Assembly: GCA_038750655.1 (NCBI GenBank)
Contig: JBCDGZ010000001.1
Coordinates: 1-64,000, forward strand
Source: JBCDGZ01 sp038750655
GTDB taxonomy: Bacteria > Bacteroidota > Bacteroidia > Chitinophagales > Saprospiraceae
DNA length: 64,000 bases
Reading direction: 5' to 3'
Below, in pieces: positions 43,168-49,846 of the stretch. How positions within the stretch are numbered: the first letter of the stretch is position 1; each line of letters opens with the position of its first letter. The notes under the pieces were generated by a model. It saw only the letters and a list, made by a program, of their open reading frames with translations, had not been told where the DNA came from and searched no databases. A program made the position numbers and the translations under genes.

Positions 43168-45578
43168 TCGGCCAAGGCATTGATGAATGCCTGAATTTTG
43201 GTTTCGTAAAATTGTGTGGTCGTCATTCGGGGGCCTTTATGGTCCTTCGGTACAAAATAGGGGGAGCCGGCGGAGTACCCGTCGGAGGACCAGGCGCTGA
43301 GGGTCCGACCGAGGATCAGGCTCAGGGTGACAGCGGGGAGTTCGCTGCTGTGGCTTTGCAGGTGCAGCAGGCCCCGAGGGTCGATAATCAGCTCGCTGCC
43401 GTTGGGCCAGCGGGCCTTGAGGAAAACGAGTTGCGTATTATCAGGGTCAGCGAAAGTGAGCGGATACTGAGGTGTAGGAATAGTCGTATCCCGACCCGAG
43501 GCTCGCTTGATGATGCAGAGGTGCTTCGCTTTGGTCACTTTGATCTCCCGATCATCCAAGGCGATATGACCCTCCTGACTGATAAAAATCTGGTGAACCC
43601 GTTTCAAGGTGCTGAATCCATTATTGATGGTCTTTTTGATCATCTTAGGATTGAAGCTTCTCGTATGATGATTTTTGTAGAAAATTTCAAACTTTTCTCT
43701 GTTAAGAATCTTCGGTTCAATACGCTTGGTCTGGCAATGGATACCAAAAATACTGTAATCAGCATGCACATAAAAAATGTCATCGTGGAATACCGCCTTG
43801 ACGACATTGCGCAGCTTCCGCTCAAATTCGTAGGGCTGCGTATGTCGTTCTATCAGATCGACTTCGTACAGCTTGAACTGGGTAGTACCGTTGATGTCTA
43901 CCAAAATATACAGCTTGGGAAATTTGAGTCCAAAGTGATATTCCTTGGCGTACTCAATGTAAGGAGTAAGTTCGATGGCTCCTTTTTGGGGAATAGGCCA
44001 GTACAGCAGGCGCTGCATATCATTGATGCCCACGATGCCAAAGTCACCCAAGTTAGTCGTGTTGCGCCACTGCGCTCGAATATCATTGGTGGGCAAGAGT
44101 AGGGGCCAGGTTTGTTGGAGGTAAAATAGCGGCAAATCTCCGCTGACCTTATGAGGACTTTGTTGCGCTACTTTGGAGCGCAGCAGCAGCTGAGGCAGAT
44201 CGAAATGAGCAGTACGCAGGAGCTTGCGCCGTCCGCTGACCCACCGGAAAAATTGCAGCGCCCCGCTTCTATTAACAGTGATCAGGTAGTCCAATTGCTG
44301 TTTGTAATGACTCAATTGCATTTGAAAAGCTGGGCTGTCCAGCGATTTTTCGTGTGTAATCAGAATCACTTCCTGAGCTGTTGAAGAGGCGTTTTGTTGA
44401 AAAACTTGTTCCAATGCAGGACTGCAATCCAGGCTGGCATCTAACTGCTGAAGGGCCTTCAGCACCCCCGCTTTATTTTGCAAATCAACCGGCTGCACCT
44501 CCTCGCCCCCCAGGCTCTTCGCCTCGATAGTCAGTTGCTCGCGCTGCTGATGGGAGCAGGCCAGCGCCGCAGCCAGCGCAAAAATCCTGGGGTAGCCCCA
44601 CATCTTGATGGTCGAATCCAACAAAATCATCCGCTGCTGCGTCAGTGGCGTCGGAGGCGACTCGTGGTGCAGAAACAAGGCTTCGTTGTTGACCAGGCGG
44701 GCCGTCAAAGAAAGCTCATCATAAGCCAGCTCACTAATCAGTAGCTTGTCGAAATCTCCTCGGTTGCTGATGTCGGAATAGCCGCCCAGCGATTGATCGC
44801 TACGTCCTTGTAGATGCATCGGGATATGCAGCGCCGCAATCAATCGCTGCGTCAATTGCGCTAGGCCCACTGTTTTCTGGTCCTGGCTCAATTCTTCCAG
44901 TAAATCTCTCGGAGGGCTTTCTTCCGGCAGCTCAAGGTCAGTGAGCGGCGCAGGCAACTGCTGAACGCCCGTCATCAACTTAAGCTGCAACTGCTCCGTA
45001 TTTTTGTATTGACGGACAAACTGTTCCAGCGCCTGCAAGTCCATCGGAAGGCGATGGGCTTGCAGTAAGTAGAGCTCCTTAAATATGCGTTCGTCGAGAT
45101 TACCCGTTTCGAAATAATCGATGATTGCCCTAGCAGCAGCGGGCTGGATGCGATACTGGGTATGTCGTGCAATTTCCTGTAGCAGCAGTATCCTTCGGTT
45201 GCCCTGCCGAAAGTCTTTTTTTAGGTTGTGGATCATATTCATCGCCCGCATCGCTCCTTTCACGCTTTGATTGGTCACCTTCGCTGTTTTTGGAGCAATT
45301 GTATTGATGATGTATATCCCCACTCGTCCTAGTATCTTTTGCGAGTCGATTGATGTCTCTCCCCAGCGATCCTGACAGGCCGATAACACCAGTAAGATCG
45401 TTCCCAGCGGAGGGAGGCCGGTAGGCTCTAGCTGTCGAAGCAGCTGTACTAGGTCTTCGCGATAGCAAATGGTCCGGCCGTCGCGCCACTCTAGCAGCGT
45501 CCCTTTCTCTGCCCAGCGCCAAAAATAATTGTTGGCTGCTTGGAAGTATTCCTGGGTTAATTTTGGCGTATCGCTCAT
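43164..45578 (-). CDS. Ternary-system vWA protein with C-terminal beta-propeller
   Basis: An 804-residue cytosolic protein. An N-terminal helical region (about 1-215) is followed by a vWA-like domain (about 255-450) with GGYSDISNRGDFDKLLISEL (264-283) and LLDSTIKMWGYPRIFA (319-334). This block, in the form LLD-x-x-x-x-x-WG-x-PR, is characteristic of the vWA proteins of MoxR ternary systems. The MIDAS motif is reduced: D321-S-T instead of DxSxS. A beta-propeller occupies about 505-790. It would be the adaptor remodelled by the MoxR ATPase encoded two genes upstream. It overlaps its neighbours by 4 bp on each side. Confidence 0.72.
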   Translation of the reverse strand: MSDTPKLTQEYFQAANNYFWRWAEKGTLLEWRDGRTICYREDLVQLLRQLEPTGLPPLGTILLVLSACQDRWGETSIDSQKILGRVGIYIINTIAPKTAKVTNQSVKGAMRAMNMIHNLKKDFRQGNRRILLLQEIARHTQYRIQPAAARAIIDYFETGNLDERIFKELYLLQAHRLPMDLQALEQFVRQYKNTEQLQLKLMTGVQQLPAPLTDLELPEESPPRDLLEELSQDQKTVGLAQLTQRLIAALHIPMHLQGRSDQSLGGYSDISNRGDFDKLLISELAYDELSLTARLVNNEALFLHHESPPTPLTQQRMILLDSTIKMWGYPRIFALAAALACSHQQREQLTIEAKSLGGEEVQPVDLQNKAGVLKALQQLDASLDCSPALEQVFQQNASSTAQEVILITHEKSLDSPAFQMQLSHYKQQLDYLITVNRSGALQFFRWVSGRRKLLRTAHFDLPQLLLRSKVAQQSPHKVSGDLPLFYLQQTWPLLLPTNDIRAQWRNTTNLGDFGIVGINDMQRLLYWPIPQKGAIELTPYIEYAKEYHFGLKFPKLYILVDINGTTQFKLYEVDLIERHTQPYEFERKLRNVVKAVFHDDIFYVHADYSIFGIHCQTKRIEPKILNREKFEIFYKNHHTRSFNPKMIKKTINNGFSTLKRVHQIFISQEGHIALDDREIKVTKAKHLCIIKRASGRDTTIPTPQYPLTFADPDNTQLVFLKARWPNGSELIIDPRGLLHLQSHSSELPAVTLSLILGRTLSAWSSDGYSAGSPYFVPKDHKGPRMTTTQFYETKIQAFINALAE

Positions 45579-46294
45579 GCTTCAACGGGGCTTAATCGGA
45601 TGGCGCTGCGGCGGGCCGCAACAAAGCAGTCCAGCTCCACCTCCTGAGCATTCCCTGCTTTATCGAGTAATAGATAGGATTGGGCATCATCGTGGAGGAG
45701 GGGAGCAATGATGGGCCATTCCAAATCGAAGCCAGCGGGCAGCAGTAACTGTCCCCTTCGCCAGTATTCTTTGCCGGGCAGTGGCGGTAGGGGCTGACCG
45801 ATGATGAGCACTTGATTATTTTCCGAAACGGCGAAGCGCAGTTGTTCGAGCCGAGCTTGGGCGGCCGTTTCACCAAAGGACTTCCAATGTTGGAGTTGAC
45901 AGCAGAGGGCGAAGCCCGGGTGGGGCGTATCGGTTGGCTGTAGCCGAACGGGGCAGTGTGTCCTGATTTCGGCGGGTAGGGCCGAGGGCGGTAGCTCGAC
46001 GGGCAGGGCCTCGGGTAGAGGTTGCCAGTTTAGCTGGGGTAGGCGGCCGGTTGGCGTTTTCTGCCCCAGTGGAAACAGCAAGCCTTCAGCGTCCAGGCGA
46101 TAGCGGGCCTGAGCAGGCAGCTGCTGCATCGCCAATGGGAGCGATGTGCTGGGCAAGCCTCGGAGCCAAAGCCAGTCGCCGTCGTGCGCCAGTCGCAGCT
46201 CCGTGTAATGACGAAGCGTCCCCAGGCTATCCAGCTGAGAAGCGGCCAATCGCAGAATCAACTCGGTACCTGACTGCTGATGATTTGTTGCCAT
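45575..46294 (-). CDS. Small ternary-system partner protein (bpX2-like)
   Basis: A 239-residue cytosolic protein without membrane segments. The central motif RLAHDGDWLWLRGLP (about residues 34-48), followed by LDAEGLLFPLGQKTPTGRLP (about 69-88), is of the kind seen in the small bpX proteins that accompany MoxR and vWA genes. No enzymatic motif is visible, and the protein is rich in Leu, Pro and Gln. The start ATG 46294 lies inside the end of the MoxR gene (37-bp overlap), and the stop overlaps the vWA gene by 4 bp. This layout argues for a dedicated complex member. The exact bpX number is from memory. Confidence 0.6.
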   Translation of the reverse strand: MATNHQQSGTELILRLAASQLDSLGTLRHYTELRLAHDGDWLWLRGLPSTSLPLAMQQLPAQARYRLDAEGLLFPLGQKTPTGRLPQLNWQPLPEALPVELPPSALPAEIRTHCPVRLQPTDTPHPGFALCCQLQHWKSFGETAAQARLEQLRFAVSENNQVLIIGQPLPPLPGKEYWRRGQLLLPAGFDLEWPIIAPLLHDDAQSYLLLDKAGNAQEVELDCFVAARRSAIRLSPVEA

Positions 46295-47403
46295 AGCGCA
46301 TTGATAGGTTTTTGAACATATTCGCGTTGCTCCGTATTGCTGATCCACTCACTGCGACCATTCAAATAGCGCAGTCGATCTTTGATGATCATTTGCTCGG
46401 AAGGACTTAAATTACCGCCTTCCCATTGCTGTTGCATTGCTATCACCTCTTTAAAAATCGCCTCGGCATCCGGCAGGTTACTCTTTGAAGCACGTGGATG
46501 CTGGGCTGGTTCCGGATCGGCCTCCACCACTGCATTGACAATACCTGCAATGACCTCCCGCTGTTCTTCCGTATCCCAAATGTAGCGCAATACCCAAAAA
46601 TCTGAAGGGATGGCCTGCTGGCGTTTACAAAGCAGGGCGCTGGCCGCAATCAAGCGTTGTAGCTTCACCGCCCGACGGTCAGAAACTTGCAGGCCAGCAT
46701 TGCGGAGTTGGGTGATCAGATCGATGTAGGCAGGACGTATGCCTTGCAGGTCGACCTTGGCAATTTGCTGCTGCAACTCGCGGATAGCTTCCGGGTCAAT
46801 GGTCGTCGCCTCGCCTGCCTGTCGCTGTTCCAGTTGCCAGCCCGCATCTAGTACGCCGTTCAGCAAATCGGGGGCGACATTGTCGCAGCGCACGCGGATT
46901 AAGAAACGGTCGAAAAGGGCTTGTAGGGCCTCGTCCTCCGGCAAGTGATTGCTGGCCCCGACGATCATCAGGGTGGGCAGATCACGGGTTTCCTTGCCCC
47001 GCCGAAAGACTTTTTCATTCAGCACCATCAACAAGCTATTGAGGATGGCGCTATTGGCGTTGAGCAATTCATCGAGAAAAATCAGGGTGGCCTCCGGTAG
47101 CATCCCTTCTGTATTGGTCCTCAGCTCTCCCTCCCGCAGTTTGCGAATGTCGAAGGGACCGAACAACTCGTTGGGTTCGGTGAAGCGGGTGAGGAGGTAT
47201 TCGAAGGTCTGGCCTTGCAGGGCCTTGGCCAATTCATGGACCATAGCACTTTTCGCTGTCCCCGGAGGACCGAGCAGAAACAAGTTCTCCCGCCCCACCA
47301 GGCAAATGCCCATCAAGTCGATGATTTCGTCCTTACCAACAAATTGGCTTTTGATTTGTCCGAGGCTTTTATTCAGGCGGTCGATCTGCTGTTCTATTGG
47401 CAT
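46258..47403 (-). CDS. MoxR-type AAA+ ATPase (RavA-like) of the ternary system
   Basis: A 381-residue AAA+ ATPase. Walker A is GPPGTAKS (45-52), Walker B is FLDELLNAN (near 107-115), and sensor 1 is in VGASNHLPEDEAL (near 145), followed by DRFLIRV with the arginine-finger region. The GASNHLPEDEALQALFDRF form places it close to the RavA branch, whose partner ViaA is a vWA protein. The C-terminal lid continues with RRAVKLQRLIAASAL near residue 240. It starts at ATG 47403, 5 bp after the preceding gene. It probably drives ATP-dependent remodelling of the vWA partner. An upstream start (47439) would run into that gene and is not preferred. Confidence 0.88.
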   Translation of the reverse strand: MPIEQQIDRLNKSLGQIKSQFVGKDEIIDLMGICLVGRENLFLLGPPGTAKSAMVHELAKALQGQTFEYLLTRFTEPNELFGPFDIRKLREGELRTNTEGMLPEATLIFLDELLNANSAILNSLLMVLNEKVFRRGKETRDLPTLMIVGASNHLPEDEALQALFDRFLIRVRCDNVAPDLLNGVLDAGWQLEQRQAGEATTIDPEAIRELQQQIAKVDLQGIRPAYIDLITQLRNAGLQVSDRRAVKLQRLIAASALLCKRQQAIPSDFWVLRYIWDTEEQREVIAGIVNAVVEADPEPAQHPRASKSNLPDAEAIFKEVIAMQQQWEGGNLSPSEQMIIKDRLRYLNGRSEWISNTEQREYVQKPINALWQQIISSQVPS

Positions 47404-47408
47404 AGCAT

Positions 47409-48035
47409 TTAATGATTTGATGTGTTGAGTTCTGGCCAAAACTGGGCAGCATAAGTGCCCAGTTGGGCCTCCAGTGCGGGTTGTATCCCTGCCGATTGCA
47501 GGCGCTTGTGATCCTTCTTCGCAACGATGCGGTCAATGTAAGCATAACGCAAGGAGGGATGAGCTAGTATGGGCTGTACATCCAGGCTATGGTCATCCAG
47601 CTCAATACCGACGGAGGAGAAGGGAAACTGAGCGCCCAATTGCCGAAGTTTTACGACCAGATGATCCGAGGGGGCCAGCCCTTTGGCCAGTTCGAATAGG
47701 GTGGGGAGCTGCCGGAGGCAGAGGTCCGCACTGTAGGTGCTGGAGGCTTCTAATGGATGTGGATAAGCTAACAGGTGTTCGTCGATGATCTCTGGCCCCC
47801 AGTTCCTTTGCAGCAGCAGCTGGCTGATCCGATACAGTTGCTGGGCGGCCCAAAGGGCGGCGGAAGGATTAAAGTCAGGAGCTTGTAGCGGCATCTCCAG
47901 GCAGTCGGATTGATACAATTCCTGGAGTATGGTAATGCTTCCCTCCTGATCGACCTCCGCAAAGGCTTCCAGGTCTGGAGAAAGGCTTGCCTCTCCGAGT
48001 TCGTGTAGGCTGAGGAGGTATTTGGATAATTGCAT
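47409..48035 (-). CDS. First gene of the ternary operon, small unknown protein
   Basis: A 208-residue cytosolic protein starting MQLSKYLLS. It is mostly helical, acidic in its first half, with no membrane segments and no enzymatic motif. Toward the C-terminus HPSLRYAYIDRIVAKKDHKRL (about residues 166-186) is basic. It leads the operon and is followed 5 bp later by the MoxR gene, so it is very likely a system component (perhaps one of the bpX families). I do not recognise it with confidence. ATG 48035 is chosen. A longer open frame to 48203 runs through the repeat element and codes for repeated PSTVYRL-type residues, which is an artefact of the repeat. Confidence 0.6.
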   Translation of the reverse strand: MQLSKYLLSLHELGEASLSPDLEAFAEVDQEGSITILQELYQSDCLEMPLQAPDFNPSAALWAAQQLYRISQLLLQRNWGPEIIDEHLLAYPHPLEASSTYSADLCLRQLPTLFELAKGLAPSDHLVVKLRQLGAQFPFSSVGIELDDHSLDVQPILAHPSLRYAYIDRIVAKKDHKRLQSAGIQPALEAQLGTYAAQFWPELNTSNH

Positions 48036-48049
48036 TTTTCTTTTGTTAG

Positions 48050-48230
48050 AGCACCTTTGGTGCTTAGGGTAGACGGTAGACGGTAGACGGTAGACGGTAG
48101 ACGGTAGACGGTAGACGGCTTTACGGTGAACGGCTGTCCGCGTAACATTACGAAACACTGCGTTCGGCCGTCTACCGTCCATCGTCCACCGTCGGCCGTC
48201 CACCGTCCACCGTTCAGTGCCAAAGGCACT
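48050..48230. repeat. Hairpin/heptamer repeat element, copy B
   Basis: Left hairpin GCACC-TTT-GGTGC (48051-48063, flanked by A/T pair), then seven exact copies of GGTAGAC (48068-48116). A 53-bp middle contains CTGCG-T-CGGCCGTC. Six inverted heptamers of type GTCYAYC follow (48170-48211, one degenerate GTCGGCC). The right hairpin is GTGCC-AAA-GGCAC (48217-48229). The arms can pair into one long hairpin. The left end is 15 bp from the first start codon of the ternary operon, so the whole element should be in its 5' leader. No terminator or promoter match is evident inside it. Confidence 0.88.
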
Positions 48231-48403
48231 TCTGAATCAACGACAGTCCCCTACAAAAAGTTTCTCTCTCTCAACAACTAGGATGCTTGTTTGTCTATAG
48301 ATCATAGGGTTCTGGGGAAAAGCACTATTTTTTCTTTGACTATATGCCTAGATTGCCCTTAACTTTAATCACTTTATCATTATTGTTCAAATAAAAAATC
48401 AAT

Positions 48404-49135
48404 ATGCATTATTTAAAATACCTGGGCGTTATGGCCTGCCTGCTTTTCTTCACAGGTTGCTTTGAAGTACTCGAACAAATCCAGCTGGACAAGAAAGGGA
48501 AAGGAACCTACACGGTAGGAATGGACTTGAGTAGTATGCTGGAAGATCCAATGATGAAGCAATTGCTGTTGGAAGGGGTCAAAAAAGATGGTCCGCAGCT
48601 GCTGGATAAAGCTGGAAAGCTGGAAATGGATTCGGTCATGTACTTCAAGAACGACGAGGGCTTTGTGAAGCCGGAAGGACATGATAAGGTCTGGGAAACG
48701 GCTAAGGTAGAAATGCTAATGAGCGAGTCCAAGTCCAAAATGACCATGAACCTCACGTTTGATTTTGATAATGTTGGAGACATCAAACATTTTTACAGTG
48801 AACTACAAAACAAAGGTGGCCAAGCGGCCGGCCTAGCTAATATGGGGATGCTCCCGATCGGTAATTTTAGTTTTAAAAAGAAATTACTTACACGACTACC
48901 CACCCCCAAGGGAGAACCCCTCTTTGATCCCGAAGATCAAAATATACAGATGATGCGTATGATGTTCACCGGTGCCACTTACACGACACAGTATAACTTT
49001 CCCGGCAAGGTCAAATCGGTCTCTATGCCAGGAGCCGTTGTGGATAAAAAGACGGTCAAGGTAACTGTACCGATTTTGGATATGTTGGATCAGAAGGCGG
49101 AATTGGCCGGGGAGATTAAGTTTAAGAATCGTTAG
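48404..49135 (+). CDS. Lipoprotein of unknown function
   Basis: A 243-residue protein with a lipoprotein signal: hydrophobic residues about 6-17 and lipobox FFTGC (Cys19). It is therefore probably anchored to a membrane. The remaining part is rich in Lys and Met, with LDKKGKGTYTVGMDLS near residue 28. I recognise no enzyme motif, but the KGKGTYTVGMDLS type of start is seen in Bacteroidota lipoproteins of unknown role. It stands between repeat copies B and C. The terminator hairpin inside copy C lies 53 bp after the stop. Function unknown. Confidence 0.7.
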   Translation: MHYLKYLGVMACLLFFTGCFEVLEQIQLDKKGKGTYTVGMDLSSMLEDPMMKQLLLEGVKKDGPQLLDKAGKLEMDSVMYFKNDEGFVKPEGHDKVWETAKVEMLMSESKSKMTMNLTFDFDNVGDIKHFYSELQNKGGQAAGLANMGMLPIGNFSFKKKLLTRLPTPKGEPLFDPEDQNIQMMRMMFTGATYTTQYNFPGKVKSVSMPGAVVDKKTVKVTVPILDMLDQKAELAGEIKFKNR

Positions 49136-49136
49136 A

Positions 49137-49304
49137 GAGCACCTGCGGTGCTCGGGGTGGACGATGGACGGTTAAAAAACTGAAGCTCCGCACTGTTGAC
49201 TAGGTCAGCAGTGCGGGGTTTTCTTTTGTGTAGCGCGAAAGATAATTCACCGTAAGGCCGTCCACCGTTTTCTATGGTTATTTACCCCAAGCGCCAAAGG
49301 CGCT
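49137..49304. repeat. Hairpin/heptamer repeat element, copy C
   Basis: Left hairpin GAGCACC-TGC-GGTGCTC (49137-49153), two heptamers GGTGGAC and GATGGAC (49156-49169), a middle with a terminator stem, one inverted GTCCACC (49260-49266), then the right hairpin GCGCC-AAA-GGCGC (49291-49303). It begins one base after the lipoprotein stop codon and ends at the stop of the convergent SRPBCC gene. It has the fewest heptamers of the three copies. Confidence 0.8.
49188..49224 (+). terminator. Intrinsic terminator inside repeat copy C
   Basis: Perfect 8-bp stem CCGCACTG (49188-49195) with CAGTGCGG (49209-49216), then GGTTTTCTTTT. It suits termination of the lipoprotein transcript 53 bp after its stop. 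Confidence 0.7.
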
Positions 49305-49822
49305 CAGCCCTCTTCAATCAACTGCTTCAGCCGATCGTAATTTTGCTGATCTTCCTCGGCTGTCGCCGACTTCGAAAGGGCCATAATCGACCGCATAATC
49401 ATACCCTTGCCCTTGATGGTGTTTTCGGCGGTAATTACCGTTTTGTTGGTACCCTCGGGTTGAAAGCGGATGTCGATGTCCATGGCCAGCATATCGCTAT
49501 CGAGGTGCATAGCATATTGCTCGCCAGGTTGGTAGATTTTGATGGTTTCTAGCATTTCGAAGGGATTGCCCTGGTAGTTCATCGTGATCTTATGTTGACT
49601 GCCGACCTCGTTGGGGGTGCCCTTTACCGGCTCTGAGCTGACCCAGTTGATGAGCCAGTCCTTGGTTTTGTTTTCATCGCGAAATACGGCGAAGGCTTCT
49701 GCGGCAGATTTATTGACACTGATGGTTGTGGTATAATGGATTTCGGGTTGGAAGACCCCGATGAGGATAAATAGGATGGCCAGGGCTGCCAGGCCACCAA
49801 GGAGGTATTTGAGTATTTTCAT
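49304..49822 (-). CDS. SRPBCC (START-like) protein with N-terminal membrane anchor
   Basis: A 172-residue protein with one hydrophobic N-terminal helix (about residues 7-24, GGLAALAILFILIGVF) followed by a SRPBCC/polyketide-cyclase-like domain. INKSAAEAFAVFRDENKTKDWL-like residues (IHYTTTISVNKSAAEAFAVF) and a late EEDQQNYDRLKQLIEE helix are typical of the helix-grip fold. Proteins of this type bind hydrophobic ligands, but no ligand can be named. It lies downstream of the subtilase gene on the same strand (24-bp gap), so they may be one operon. Its stop codon abuts repeat copy C. Confidence 0.8.
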   Translation of the reverse strand: MKILKYLLGGLAALAILFILIGVFQPEIHYTTTISVNKSAAEAFAVFRDENKTKDWLINWVSSEPVKGTPNEVGSQHKITMNYQGNPFEMLETIKIYQPGEQYAMHLDSDMLAMDIDIRFQPEGTNKTVITAENTIKGKGMIMRSIMALSKSATAEEDQQNYDRLKQLIEEG

Positions 49823-49846
49823 GAGAAGAGGAGTTGATTGATCAGG

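Noticed and set aside
43212..44102. Antisense frame of 296 codons opposite the vWA gene
   Set aside because: The - strand gene is coupled by 4-bp overlaps with its neighbours and has recognisable domains; the + strand frame does not.
48036..48203. Longer start for the first ternary gene
   Set aside because: The extra 56 residues come from the heptamer repeats and cannot be a conserved protein part.
48068..48211. CRISPR array
   Set aside because: The repeats are 7 bp long, directly abutting and inverted in the second half, with no spacers and no cas genes.
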